Below, in pieces: positions 1 through 8,011 of a DNA stretch of 64,000 nucleotides. The stretch is from Bryobacteraceae bacterium (GTDB lineage: Bacteria > Acidobacteriota > Terriglobia > Bryobacterales > Bryobacteraceae): contig JAIEMJ010000047.1 of the NCBI GenBank assembly GCA_019752335.1, forward strand, positions 1 to 64,000, written 5' to 3'. Position numbers and translations under genes: made by a program. How positions within the stretch are numbered: position 1 is the first letter of the stretch; every line of letters begins with the position of its first letter. Below the pieces are notes generated by a model, which made no database searches, was not told the DNA's origin, and worked only from the letters and a program-made list of their open reading frames with translations.

Positions 1-197
1 TTCTGGCGTTTTTCGCGAAAACCCCAGCAAAACAGGCATATTCAGGGCACGTTGCCCCATCGCTCACGCGATGGGCTGTCCGGGTTTCGGCAGCCAGCAA
101 CATTTTTTCTGAGCTTCCTTCGCTCGGGGCTTGATGGCGCGGTAATCGGGGTGGTTTCTGGCCTTCACGACGCGCGCGGCGCGTGCCCGTCATGGAT
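1..197. other. Window edge without a supported gene; small hairpins
   Basis: No gene is supported here. Frame 1 on the plus strand stays open from base 1 to a TAG at 199-201, so this could be the tail of a gene that begins outside the window, but the predicted residues match no family I recognise. Two hairpins are visible: CCCATCGC/GCGATGGG (56-63 with 68-75) and GGCTG-CCG/CGG-CAGCC around 74-95. The second shares its words with a hairpin near 59560, so a dispersed repeat is possible. Confidence 0.35.
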
Positions 198-1817
198 CTA
201 GATCTTGGGGAGCGCCAGCAGGTAAGAAGTGATCGCTTCCATGTCCTTAGGCTTGAACTTGTACGGCGGCATCGGACTGTCCGGCGAGAACTTCTCGGGG
301 TTGAGGAAGTGGCCCTCGATCCAGGCCTTTGATCGGCGCAGCGCGACTCCGTTCAGGCCCGGCCCCAGCTTCTGGCCGGAGCCGTTGATGACGTGGCAGC
401 CGCCGCATTGCTGTTTCTGGTAGAGAATGGCGCCGTCGACGGCGAAGGCCGGCGTGGTCTCAATGACGCTCGCGTTCTGGGGCGTCAGGCGCAGGAGGAA
501 AGCGGCCAGTGTATTGAGTTGCGCATCCGTCAGGTGGATGGGCGGCATGGAGGAGCCGGGCACCAGCTCTTGCGGATGCTTGAAGTGCTCGATCATCCAG
601 GAAGCGGTTTTGCGGGCGGTGGGACGGGTGAGGTCCGGGCCGATTTTGCCGGGGCTGTGACAGCCGGCGCAGTTCTCGCGGCGATAGTAGCCGATGCCGG
701 CCACTTCCTCGGGCGTCATCTCCTGCCAGGGCTGTTGGGGCGCGTCGAGGAGTTCGGTGTTCAGCTCCAGGGGCTTCGGCGAAGTGACGACGGCCTGGAC
801 GGTGAGTCCGGTCCAGATGAGGGCGGAGAGGATCAGCACGCCGATGGCGACGGTGCGCTGACGGACGCGGGCGAGTTTGGCGCGGTCCAGGAAGGGGACG
901 GCGAAAAGGCCTAGAATCGCCAGGCTGGGCAGGATGACGGAGCCGACGATTTCGAGCGAGCCGGGAAAGAATTTGAGGAGTTCGTAGAGGAAGAGGAAAT
1001 ACCAGTCGGGCTTGGGGATGTAGCTGGTGTCGGTGGGGTCGGCCAGACGTTCGAGCGGCACTTTGGCCGCCACGGCCAGCACGAAGAGCAACACGAAGGC
1101 GCCGAAGATGGCGACGGTGTCTTTATAGACCTGTTCGGGGTAGAACTTCTTGGGCGGCGCCGTTTCGATGGCCGCGGGCGCGACGCCGTGCTTGCGCACC
1201 AGGAAAATGTGCAGGGCGATGAGGATCATGGTGAGCGGCGGGAGCAGCAGGACGTGCGCGGCGTAAAAGCGGGTGAAGGTGACCACGCCGATGGAGCCGT
1301 CGCTGCCCATCAGGCGTTCGAGGTACGGCCCGGCGAAGGGCGCGGAGGCGGCGATCTTCGTCGTCACCACCGTGCCCCAGTAGGCCCGGTTGTCCCACGG
1401 CAGCAGGTAGCCGGTGAGCCCGAAGGCGAAGGTGATGAGCAGCAGCACGACGCCGAGGATCCAGGTGGCCTCGCGAGGCTTCTTATAGGCGCCCCACAGG
1501 AAGACTTGGCACATGTGCATCACGACGATGACGATCATGAGGCTGGCGCCCCAATGGTGCAGTCCGCGCATCAGCGAGCCGCCGGTGAGCTCCAGCATGA
1601 TGTACTTCAGGCTGTTGTAGGCTTCGCCCGGCGTGGGCGCGTAGTTGAAGGCGAGCATGATGCCGGTGAAGACCTGCAGCATGAAGAGAAAGGCGGCGAC
1701 GCTGCCAAAGACCTGGTGCCAGCCGCTGGAGCCGGGAATCTCTTCGTAGAGAAAGCTTTGGATGGCGGACTCGATCCCAGTACGTTCTTCGAGCCAGTCG
1801 ACGATTTGGCGAATCAT
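198..1817 (-). CDS. Cytochrome b/subunit IV/dihaem cytochrome c fusion of a menaquinol-cytochrome c reductase
   Basis: Membrane subunit of a bc-type quinol oxidase complex, passing electrons from quinol to the Rieske centre and cytochrome c while moving protons. The 539-residue product joins three parts normally encoded separately. The cytochrome b6 part has haem ligand pairs H87/H101 and H188/H203. The subunit IV part carries PDWY at 270-273, a variant of the Qo-site PEWY motif. The C-terminal region has two haem c sites, CAGCH at 383-387 and CGGCH at 471-475, each followed by a plausible Met ligand in MPP. It starts 8 bases after the Rieske stop, so the two form an operon. Family assignment is firm; the electron acceptor is not known. 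Confidence 0.93.
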   Translation of the reverse strand: MIRQIVDWLEERTGIESAIQSFLYEEIPGSSGWHQVFGSVAAFLFMLQVFTGIMLAFNYAPTPGEAYNSLKYIMLELTGGSLMRGLHHWGASLMIVIVVMHMCQVFLWGAYKKPREATWILGVVLLLITFAFGLTGYLLPWDNRAYWGTVVTTKIAASAPFAGPYLERLMGSDGSIGVVTFTRFYAAHVLLLPPLTMILIALHIFLVRKHGVAPAAIETAPPKKFYPEQVYKDTVAIFGAFVLLFVLAVAAKVPLERLADPTDTSYIPKPDWYFLFLYELLKFFPGSLEIVGSVILPSLAILGLFAVPFLDRAKLARVRQRTVAIGVLILSALIWTGLTVQAVVTSPKPLELNTELLDAPQQPWQEMTPEEVAGIGYYRRENCAGCHSPGKIGPDLTRPTARKTASWMIEHFKHPQELVPGSSMPPIHLTDAQLNTLAAFLLRLTPQNASVIETTPAFAVDGAILYQKQQCGGCHVINGSGQKLGPGLNGVALRRSKAWIEGHFLNPEKFSPDSPMPPYKFKPKDMEAITSYLLALPKI

Positions 1818-1825
1818 GGCGTCAG

Positions 1826-2293
1826 TTATCCCTTCACCACTTCACCGATGAGCAGCTTCGTCCCTTCGACTTTCACCTGATAACGGTCCAGCGCACGGGG
1901 GGCGGGGCCGGAAAGCACCTTGCCTTCCACGGAGAAACCGGAGGTATGGCAGGGGCAGATGAATTCTTTCTTGCGTTCGTCCCAGTGATACGCGCAACCC
2001 AGGTGAGTGCAACTGGGGGCGAAGGCAATGGCCTGATTGGCCGCTGTTTTAACGACCCAGGCGCTGGCTTTTTCGCTGGTCACCTTCCAGCCGTCGGCGC
2101 GGTTGCGGCGGAAGACGACTTCCTCCGGCGCGTTCACGGTGAGTTCCTTGAGGTCAGCGGCTTCGACGAAATCGGTCTTTTTGCGCGCCTTGGGCGGAAA
2201 GAGCAAGTAGATCAGGGCGGGCGTGGTCATGGCGGCACCCATCACGGCCCAAAGGCCGAAGATGCCGGTCAACTGGAAAGTACGGCGGTCCAT
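1826..2293 (-). CDS. Rieske iron-sulfur protein of the bc complex
   Basis: A 155-residue subunit carrying the high-potential 2Fe-2S cluster that takes an electron from quinol at the Qo site. Cluster motifs are CTHLGC (C95, H97, C100) and CPCH (C113, C115, H116), with both disulfide cysteines present. The N-terminus has DRR followed by one hydrophobic segment at about 10-33, consistent with a Tat-targeted membrane anchor. The ATG at 2293 is preceded by AAAGGGAG. It is the first gene of a two-gene operon with the cytochrome b fusion. A TACAAT -10 lies at 2321-2326 on this strand, back to back with the promoter of the divergent ThuA gene. Confidence 0.95.
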   Translation of the reverse strand: MDRRTFQLTGIFGLWAVMGAAMTTPALIYLLFPPKARKKTDFVEAADLKELTVNAPEEVVFRRNRADGWKVTSEKASAWVVKTAANQAIAFAPSCTHLGCAYHWDERKKEFICPCHTSGFSVEGKVLSGPAPRALDRYQVKVEGTKLLIGEVVKG

Positions 2294-2320
2294 ATGCGAG
2301 ATGACTCCCTTTGATCAGCT

Positions 2321-2326
2321 ATTGTA
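2321..2326 (-). promoter_or_regulatory. -10 element (TACAAT) for the Rieske/cytochrome b operon
   Basis: TACAAT on the minus strand, 27 bases before the Rieske ATG, leaves room for the AAAGGGAG ribosome binding site in a conventional leader. No strong -35 box is visible. Confidence 0.4.
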
Positions 2327-2347
2327 ACTCAGATCGCCCACGAATCG

Positions 2348-2353
2348 TACAAT
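2348..2353 (+). promoter_or_regulatory. -10 element (TACAAT) six bases from the ThuA start codon
   Basis: TACAAT is followed by CAGGGC and then the ATG at 2360. Transcription normally begins about six bases after the -10 box, so the mRNA would begin at or next to the start codon. The -35 region is weak (TTGTAA at 2322-2327, 20-base spacer). Confidence 0.45.
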
Positions 2354-2359
2354 CAGGGC

Positions 2360-3202
2360 ATGCGAATTGTACTAGGCGCGCTGTTGGCCTGTTCCTTGTG
2401 GGGCGCCGAGGCGCCGCCGAAGTTACGGGCCTTGATTGTGGATGGGGTGAATAATCACGATTGGCAGGCGGGAACGGCGGGGATCCGGCGGATTTTGGAG
2501 GGGTCGGGCAGGTTCACGGTGGACGTGTCGACCAGTCCGGAGCGCGGCGCGCCAGCGGCGGAGTGGGAGATGTGGAGGCCGGCGTTTGCCCAATATGACG
2601 TCGTGGTGAATAACTTCAACGGCGGGCATTTAGCGGATGGGTTGCGGTGGCCGGCGGAGGTGGAGTCGGCGTGGCTGCGGTATTTGCGCGGCGGGGGCGG
2701 CGTAGTGATCTTTCATGCGGCGAACAATGCTTTTCTGGAATGGCCGGAGTATCAGGAGATGGTGGGCCTGCTGTGGCGGGAGCCGAAGTTTGGCCCCGGG
2801 CTGATCGTGAACGCGCGCCGCCGCGTAGAGACCGTGCCGGCGGGCGAAGGCCCGAAGCCGGGGCACGGTCCGCGGCACGACTTTGAAGTGGAGGTGCTGG
2901 ATCCGCAGCATCCGATCACGTTGGGCTTGCCGGCCAAGTGGATGCACCCATCGGAGCAATTGACGCATGGGCAGCACGGTCCGGCGGAGGGGCTGAAGGT
3001 GTTGACCTTCGCCTATTCGAAGGATTCGCGGCGGAATGAACCGATGGATTGGGTGCGCCGCTACGGGCGGGGTCGCGTGTATGTGACGATGTTGGGACAC
3101 ACCTGGCGCAACGAACCGAATCCGAATTTCGACGACCCCAATTTCCAGATGTTACTCGCGCGCGGGGCGGAGTGGGCTGCGACGGGAAAGGTGGCCCACT
3201 AG
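2360..3202 (+). CDS. Secreted ThuA-like domain protein
   Basis: A 280-residue protein with a short signal peptide (about residues 1-16, ending before EAPPKLRAL), so probably exported. The rest is a ThuA-like, glutamine-amidotransferase-fold domain: IVDGVNNHDW near the N-terminus, the GGGGVVIFHAANNAF stretch in the middle, and the C-terminal GRGRVYVTMLGHTW motif. Members of this family sit beside sugar-degradation genes but their reaction is not established. The sulfatase starts directly after its stop (TAG then ATG), so the two are co-transcribed and probably act on the same extracellular carbohydrate. The start is poorly served by a ribosome binding site but has a -10 box six bases upstream. 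Confidence 0.85.
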   Translation: MRIVLGALLACSLWGAEAPPKLRALIVDGVNNHDWQAGTAGIRRILEGSGRFTVDVSTSPERGAPAAEWEMWRPAFAQYDVVVNNFNGGHLADGLRWPAEVESAWLRYLRGGGGVVIFHAANNAFLEWPEYQEMVGLLWREPKFGPGLIVNARRRVETVPAGEGPKPGHGPRHDFEVEVLDPQHPITLGLPAKWMHPSEQLTHGQHGPAEGLKVLTFAYSKDSRRNEPMDWVRRYGRGRVYVTMLGHTWRNEPNPNFDDPNFQMLLARGAEWAATGKVAH

Positions 3203-4594
3203 ATGCTACGGCGTAGTTTTCTCGCTTCGTGGTTAGCTGCTGAAGCCCGGCCCAATTTTGTCGTGATGCTGATTGACGACTACGGCTGGAGTGACTCTGG
3301 CTGCTACGGCAGTAAGTACTACGAGACGCCCAACCTGGATGCGCTGGCCCGGGAAGGGGTGCGGTTTACGAACGGGTACGCGGCGTGTCCCGTCTGTTCG
3401 CCCACGCGGGCCAGCATCATGACCGGCAAGTATCCGGCGCGGCTGGGATTGACGGATTGGATACCCGGCCGGAAGCAGTGGCCCACCGCCAAGGTGCTTA
3501 CTCCCGCCTTTGCGCAGGCCTTACCCTTGCCAGAAGTTACTCTGGCCGAGTTACTCGCGCCGTTGGGCTATGTATCGGCGAGCGTGGGGAAATGGCACCT
3601 GGGCGGTAAGGGCAACTTACCCACGGAGCAGGGATTCGCGCTGAATTATGGCGGGACGGATAAGGGCTCCCCGGGGTCGTACTTTCCACCCTACAAAATG
3701 GCTGGCGTGGAGGCGTCGCGGCCCGATGAGTATTTGGACGAGAATTTGACGGAGCGAGCGATTCGCTTTATCGATGAGTCGCGCGGAAAGCCATTTTTCC
3801 TATATCTGCCACATTACTCGGTTCACTTACCTTTTGGCGGGAAGCCGGAGTTGATCGAGAAGTATCGACGCAAGGCGGGGCCGCAGGGGGATCCGCGTTA
3901 CGCGGCCATGGTAGAGACGATGGACGCGAGTGTCGGGCGTCTGCGCGCGGCGCTAGCGGAGCGTGGCTTGGCCAGGAACACGGTGTTCATTTTCCTGGGC
4001 GACAACGGCGGGTTGCGGTACGAAGGCAAGAGTCCCAACGCGGTGACGTCAAACGCGCCCTTGCGCGCGGGCAAGGGGCACCTCTACGAGGGCGGCATCC
4101 GCATGCCGTTTGTGGTGCATTGGCCGGGCGTGACGAAGCCAGGGTTGGTCTGCGACGAGCCGGTGAGTTCGGTGGACATCTTGCCGACGGTGGCGCGGGC
4201 CGTAAAGGCGCCGCCGCCAGCGGGCGTCGACGGCATGGACCTGTCGCCGGCTTTACGCGGCGGCAAGCTGAAGCGCGAGGCGATTTACTGGCATTATCCG
4301 CACTATTCGAATCAGGGCGGCGCCCCGGGCGCGGCCGTCCGGCAGGGCGATTGGAAGCTGATTCACTTCTACGAGGATGATCGCGTGGAGCTCTATAATC
4401 TGCGTGAGGACTTGGGCGAACGGCGCAATCTGGCGCGGCGGAATGCGGCGAAGGCGCGGGAACTGCGGGTGAAGCTGGACGATTGGCGGACGCGGGTGTC
4501 GGCGGTGGCGCCGCGGCAGAATCCGGCTTACGACCCCGCGACGGCGAGCCAGGGTCTGACCGGCGCGGAGCCGCCGACGCCTCCAGTAGAATAG
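3203..4594 (+). CDS. Exported arylsulfatase-family sulfatase
   Basis: A 463-residue sulfatase that should hydrolyse sulfate esters, probably of a polysaccharide, outside the cytoplasm. The sulfatase signature CSPTR begins at C65, the cysteine converted to formylglycine in this family; GKYPARLG follows. Metal ligands are suggested by MLIDDYGWSD near residues 22-31 and FLGDNGG near residue 265. The N-terminus (LRRSFLASWLAAEARP) resembles a short signal sequence. It abuts the ThuA gene with no spacing. The substrate cannot be predicted. The last bases (GTAGAATAG) also contain the -10 box of the next gene. Confidence 0.92.
   Translation: MLRRSFLASWLAAEARPNFVVMLIDDYGWSDSGCYGSKYYETPNLDALAREGVRFTNGYAACPVCSPTRASIMTGKYPARLGLTDWIPGRKQWPTAKVLTPAFAQALPLPEVTLAELLAPLGYVSASVGKWHLGGKGNLPTEQGFALNYGGTDKGSPGSYFPPYKMAGVEASRPDEYLDENLTERAIRFIDESRGKPFFLYLPHYSVHLPFGGKPELIEKYRRKAGPQGDPRYAAMVETMDASVGRLRAALAERGLARNTVFIFLGDNGGLRYEGKSPNAVTSNAPLRAGKGHLYEGGIRMPFVVHWPGVTKPGLVCDEPVSSVDILPTVARAVKAPPPAGVDGMDLSPALRGGKLKREAIYWHYPHYSNQGGAPGAAVRQGDWKLIHFYEDDRVELYNLREDLGERRNLARRNAAKARELRVKLDDWRTRVSAVAPRQNPAYDPATASQGLTGAEPPTPPVE
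4587..4592 (+). promoter_or_regulatory. -10 element (TAGAAT) inside the sulfatase 3' end
   Basis: TAGAAT overlaps the last codons of the sulfatase and lies eight bases before the aminotransferase ATG at 4601. It predicts a 5' leader of only two or three bases. There is no ribosome binding site in the intervening AGAGCTTC. Confidence 0.4.
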
Positions 4595-4600
4595 AGCTTC

Positions 4601-5974
4601 ATGGCTCGTGACTTTCCCTTAGTTCCAGAAGCAGTCGCTCCCGTCCAGACGAAACTGCGTTCCATTCGGACGGCGTTGCCGGCCCCGGAGTCGATTCCCG
4701 TGCTGCAGACGCTGCTCGATACGGAGCCGATCGCGATGACCGGCCAACCGCCGACGTTGTGGGACCATGCCGAAGGTTTTCAGGTTTATGACCGGTGGGG
4801 CAATTGTTGGATCGATTGGTCCAGCGGCGTGCTGGTGACGAATGCGGGACATAGTCATCCGGCGATTGTGGCGGCGATCGTCGCGCAGGCGCAGGCGAAG
4901 TTACTCACCAATTATGCGTTTCCCACGGAGCTCCGCGCGCGCTTAACCAAGCGCCTGAGTGACTTACTGCCCGCGCCGATGAAGAAGATCTTCCTGTTGA
5001 CCGTGGGGTCAGAGACGGTGGAGTGCGCGATTAAGCTTTGCCGGGCGCACGGGGCCAAGGTGGGCGGCCGCGGGAAGAATGTGATTGTGTCCTATGAGAA
5101 GGCCTTTCACGGGCGGACGATGGGGTCGCAACAGGCGGGTGGTATCCCCGTGCTGAAGGATTGGATCGTGAATCTGGATCCGGGCTTTGTGCAGGTGCCG
5201 TTTCCCGATGGCTTCCGCACCACGGACACGAGCTTCGCGGGCTTCGAGCAGAGCTTGGCGGCGCAAGGAGTCACTCCGGATCGGGTGGCGGGCGTGATCC
5301 TTGAAACGTATCAAGGCGGCAGCGCGGCGTTCGCTCCCGTCGAGTACATGCAGCAGATGCGCGCCTGGTGCGATCAGCACGGCGTGCTGCTGGTATGCGA
5401 CGAAGTGCAGGCCGGCTTCGGCCGCACGGGGACGCTGTGGGGCTTTTCGCACTACGGCATCGTGCCGGATTTAACCACCTGGGGCAAGGGCGTGAGCAGT
5501 TCGCTGCCGCTGGCATTTATTGCCGGCGCCCCGGAGATCCTGGATATGTTTCCGCCGGGGAGCATGTCGTCGACGCATACGGGGAATCCGGTCTGCGTGG
5601 CGGCGGCGCTGGCGAACATTGACGTGATTCTTGGCGAAGGACTGCCCGAACGGGCGCGGGCCATGGGTGAGATTCTGCATGGGCATCTGGAAGCCTTGCG
5701 GGCGAAGTACCCGGCGCGGATCGGCGCCGTCTCCGGCAAGGGGCTCGTCGCGGGCGTGCATTGCATCCAGGAGGGCGGCATTGAGCCCGATGCGGACTTG
5801 GCCTTCGCGGTGGTGAAGCGTTGCTGGCAGCGGGGCGTCCTGATGTTCAATCCGGTGGGCTTCGGTGGGGCGACGGTGAAGATTTGTCCGCCGCTGGTGA
5901 TCAGTGAAGAAGCCCTGGAAGAGAGTTGCGCCGTTTTGTCGGCGGTCTTCGCGGAATTAGTCACAGGAAAATAG
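4601..5974 (+). CDS. Class III PLP aminotransferase (4-aminobutyrate/acetylornithine type)
   Basis: A 457-residue pyridoxal-phosphate enzyme moving an amino group from an omega-amino acid to a keto acid in the cytosol. The class III signature is clear: ETYQGGSAAF, then LLVCDEVQAGFGRTG with the cofactor Asp, then TTWGKGVSSS holding the Schiff-base lysine. The N-terminal part has the usual WIDWSSGVLVTNAGHSHP segment. Length is normal for GabT/ArgD-like enzymes; the amino donor cannot be chosen from sequence. It lies six bases after the sulfatase but seems to have its own promoter, and no metabolic link to the sulfatase is obvious. Confidence 0.88.
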   Translation: MARDFPLVPEAVAPVQTKLRSIRTALPAPESIPVLQTLLDTEPIAMTGQPPTLWDHAEGFQVYDRWGNCWIDWSSGVLVTNAGHSHPAIVAAIVAQAQAKLLTNYAFPTELRARLTKRLSDLLPAPMKKIFLLTVGSETVECAIKLCRAHGAKVGGRGKNVIVSYEKAFHGRTMGSQQAGGIPVLKDWIVNLDPGFVQVPFPDGFRTTDTSFAGFEQSLAAQGVTPDRVAGVILETYQGGSAAFAPVEYMQQMRAWCDQHGVLLVCDEVQAGFGRTGTLWGFSHYGIVPDLTTWGKGVSSSLPLAFIAGAPEILDMFPPGSMSSTHTGNPVCVAAALANIDVILGEGLPERARAMGEILHGHLEALRAKYPARIGAVSGKGLVAGVHCIQEGGIEPDADLAFAVVKRCWQRGVLMFNPVGFGGATVKICPPLVISEEALEESCAVLSAVFAELVTGK

Positions 5975-5980
5975 TTTTTT

Positions 5981-6028
5981 CGTAAGTCGCGGAATCAATC
6001 ACTTACGGGAGCGCGATTCTGGAATCGC
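5981..6028 (+). repeat. Two inverted repeats upstream of the 6065 gene
   Basis: CGTAAGT (5981-5987) pairs with ACTTACG (6001-6007), and GCGATTC (6013-6019) pairs with GAATCGC (6022-6028). Neither is followed by a T-run, so they are more likely regulatory or mRNA structures than a terminator for the aminotransferase. Confidence 0.35.
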
Positions 6029-6064
6029 TTGACGCGCCTGTCAGCCTCAATATCGGAGGCATGC

Positions 6065-6577
6065 ATGCCAATTCAACGACAACCTTTTTACCCTTTCGAT
6101 ACGCTTTTCCTGTTTCCGTATTATTCAACCCGGGAAGAGTTTGAGAAGGCCACCGGCCGTCCGGCCCCGCCGTGGGATGAGACGAAGCCGCCGAAGTATT
6201 GGTTCGATCCGAAGGCGCTGCAAGCGCCACGCAAGGTAGTAGTTTATGACACCGTGCTGGCGATTTCGGAGAACGGCACGCTGTTGCGCGATGAGAGCAA
6301 TACCCGTCCGCAGTTGGACCTACTGGTGCTGCCGCGCGAGCAGGCGGCGGCGGTGAACATTCCGCCGAAGGGAGTGGGGGCCGGCAACGTCCCGGGGTCA
6401 GAGAAGCCGGAGGTGCAGATGCCGCTGAGGGCGCTCTTGGACTACGAAGAGCTCTTCTTGCGCTTCGGTGGCACGGTGGTGGTGCGCGATAAGCAGTACT
6501 ATGCGCAGACGCAGGTGGGCTTTACGGCGGATGATCGTACGCTGCTGCAGGCGATCGCCGCGAAATTAGGCGTGTAA
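6065..6577 (+). CDS. Conserved-looking hypothetical protein, 170 aa
   Basis: A soluble 170-residue protein I do not recognise. The ATG at 6065 is chosen over the upstream start at 6029 because GGAGG (6055-6059) lies five bases before it. The N-terminus is rich in aromatic residues and proline (FYPFDTLFLFPYY, then RPAPPWDETKPPKYWFDP). There is no signal peptide or membrane segment. The middle reads as compact alternating strands (VVVYDTVLAIS, QLDLLVLPRE) and the C-terminus as a helix. Two inverted repeats lie just upstream, and a perfect palindrome separates it from the convergent Bpt gene. It is a single-gene unit, so context gives no function. Confidence 0.7.
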   Translation: MPIQRQPFYPFDTLFLFPYYSTREEFEKATGRPAPPWDETKPPKYWFDPKALQAPRKVVVYDTVLAISENGTLLRDESNTRPQLDLLVLPREQAAAVNIPPKGVGAGNVPGSEKPEVQMPLRALLDYEELFLRFGGTVVVRDKQYYAQTQVGFTADDRTLLQAIAAKLGV

Positions 6578-6585
6578 GCGAGCGC

Positions 6586-6607
6586 TGGGGCCGGCATGCC
6601 GGCCCCA
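6586..6607. terminator. Perfect 22-bp palindrome between convergent genes
   Basis: TGGGGCCGGC-AT-GCCGGCCCCA lies 8 bases after the 6577 stop and 4 bases before the Bpt stop. A 10-bp GC stem between two converging genes fits a bidirectional terminator, though there is no T-run. It could also be one copy of a dispersed palindromic element. Confidence 0.5.
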
Positions 6608-6611
6608 CATT

Positions 6612-7346
6612 CTATGACGTCGGTTTCGCTCGCCACAATCCGTCGAGCCCGAGTAACTCATGCGGGCCGAAATTGGCTTTGTATTGCATGGCACCGCAGG
6701 CGTCGATCCAGTAGCCGAGATAGTAATAAGGAATATTCTGTCGGCGCGCAAATTCGATCTCCCACACCGCGCCGTAGGTGCCCAAGGCGCGGGCGCTGGC
6801 TTCGGGGGCGAAGTAAAAATAAACACTGCTGAGCGAGGTGGCGGAAATGTCGCACAGGCCGACGGCGAGTAAGTTGCTTTGGGTATCGCGGTAAGTGAAT
6901 TCGAGCGTGTCGACGCAGCTCTCGTAGAAGGCTTCGCGCAACGATTCCAGGGTGTGGGCGCTGCCCTGGTGCCAGAGGGTGTGATAGCGATTGAAGAGGG
7001 CGAGCTTTTCCTCGCTGACGGAAGGCTCACTCACCTCGACGCGCAGATCGGCATTACGGCGCCAGGCGCGGCGTTGCGAGGAGTTGGCCTGGAAGTTGGC
7101 GGTGCTGACGCGGAGGGGGACACAGCGGCGGCAGCCCCGGCAGACGGGCTGATAGAGGACGTGGCCGGAGCGGCGGAAGCCGGCGTCCATGAATTGCTGG
7201 TAGACGGCGGGCGGAACGCGTTCCACGGACACGGCGCGGTAGCGCGACTGCCGCTCCGGCAGGTAAGGGCAAGCGAACTCGGGCTCGATGGGCAGTTCGA
7301 GGCCAAAGGGGATCGGCCACGCCGGGTAATGACAGTAACTGGTCAA
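6612..7346 (-). CDS. bpt: Aspartate/glutamate leucyltransferase (Bpt/Ate family)
   Basis: A 244-residue cytosolic aminoacyl-tRNA-protein transferase. Bpt enzymes attach leucine from Leu-tRNA to N-terminal Asp or Glu and so mark proteins for ClpAP degradation in the N-end rule pathway. Supporting motifs are CPYLPERQSRYRAV near residue 26, the cysteine cluster CRGCRRCVPLRV near residue 70, the RRNADL segment, and a GNAT-like C-terminal half ending in YYLGYWIDACGAMQYKANFGPHE. The start is TTG at 7346, giving the expected family N-terminus. CATAAT sits eight bases upstream, so the transcript may be almost leaderless. Confidence 0.88.
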   Translation of the reverse strand: MTSYCHYPAWPIPFGLELPIEPEFACPYLPERQSRYRAVSVERVPPAVYQQFMDAGFRRSGHVLYQPVCRGCRRCVPLRVSTANFQANSSQRRAWRRNADLRVEVSEPSVSEEKLALFNRYHTLWHQGSAHTLESLREAFYESCVDTLEFTYRDTQSNLLAVGLCDISATSLSSVYFYFAPEASARALGTYGAVWEIEFARRQNIPYYYLGYWIDACGAMQYKANFGPHELLGLDGLWRAKPTS

Positions 7347-7354
7347 CGCTTTCG

Positions 7355-7360
7355 ATTATG
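7355..7360 (-). promoter_or_regulatory. -10 element (CATAAT) for bpt
   Basis: CATAAT on the minus strand lies eight bases before the TTG start of bpt. It overlaps TATGAC (7357-7362) on the plus strand, a possible -10 for the divergent histidine phosphatase gene, so the two genes may share one promoter patch. Confidence 0.35.
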
Positions 7361-7377
7361 ACTAACCTGGAGAGACG

Positions 7378-7953
7378 ATGCCAAAGCAAGAGTTGTGGCT
7401 GGTACGCCACGGAGAGACGGAATGGAGCCGGACCGGCCAGCATACCGGAAGCGCCGATATCGGGTTGACCGAGTTGGGTGAGCGGCAGGCGCTAGCGCTG
7501 AAGTCAGCGCTAGCGGGCGAGGAGTTTGCACGAGTGTTGGTGAGTCCGCTGCGGCGCGCGCGGCAGACGTGTGACCTGGCGGGCTTTGGCGCGGTCGCGG
7601 CGGTGACGCCGGACTTGGCCGAGTGGAACTACGGCCGTTACGAGGGCCAGACGTCGGCCGAGATTCAGCGGGAGCGCCCGGGCTGGTCGATTTGGGGCGA
7701 GGGTCCGGAAGGCGGCGAGACGATTGCCCAGGTCGGCGAGCGGGCGGCCCGGGTGCTGGAGGGTCTGGACGCGCTGGAGGGCCAAGCGGCGCTGTTTGCG
7801 CATGGGCACGTGTTGCGGATCCTGACGGCGGTTTGGCTCGGTCTGCCCCCGAATGGCGCGCGGCTGTTTGCGCTCTCCACCGGTAGCATCAGCGTCTTGG
7901 GCTATGAGCATGGGACGCGCGTAATCCGGAGTTGGAACCAGGTGCCGGAGTGA
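7378..7953 (+). CDS. Histidine phosphatase (phosphoglycerate mutase-like) family protein
   Basis: A 191-residue cytosolic phosphatase of the RHG branch. The catalytic LVRHGETEW is at residues 8-16, with the histidine that is phosphorylated during catalysis. The second-half motif FAHGHVLR supplies the other catalytic histidine, and the distal PLRRARQT arginine region is intact. The length suits small phosphatases of this family (CobC, GpmB and similar), and the substrate cannot be told from sequence. GGAGAG precedes the ATG at 7378. It is divergent from bpt and separated by 58 bases from the DUF1385 gene, which has its own promoter. Confidence 0.85.
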   Translation: MPKQELWLVRHGETEWSRTGQHTGSADIGLTELGERQALALKSALAGEEFARVLVSPLRRARQTCDLAGFGAVAAVTPDLAEWNYGRYEGQTSAEIQRERPGWSIWGEGPEGGETIAQVGERAARVLEGLDALEGQAALFAHGHVLRILTAVWLGLPPNGARLFALSTGSISVLGYEHGTRVIRSWNQVPE

Positions 7954-7989
7954 ATCCGAAAGCCGTCGAGGCACGTCTAAACAGCCAGT

Positions 7990-7998
7990 TGCTATAAT
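7990..7998 (+). promoter_or_regulatory. Extended -10 promoter (TTGC-TATAAT) of the DUF1385-prfA-prmC operon
   Basis: A consensus TATAAT at 7993-7998 is preceded by TGC, the extended -10 motif that can replace a -35 box. The ATG at 8012 lies 13 bases downstream, with GGAGAG at 8000-8005 between, so the leader would be only about seven bases long. Confidence 0.55.
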
Positions 7999-8011
7999 CG
8001 GAGAGAACCTT

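Noticed and set aside
1-201. Plus-strand open frame at the window edge as a real gene tail
   Set aside because: Frame is open but the residues match no family and the region holds hairpins; support is too weak.
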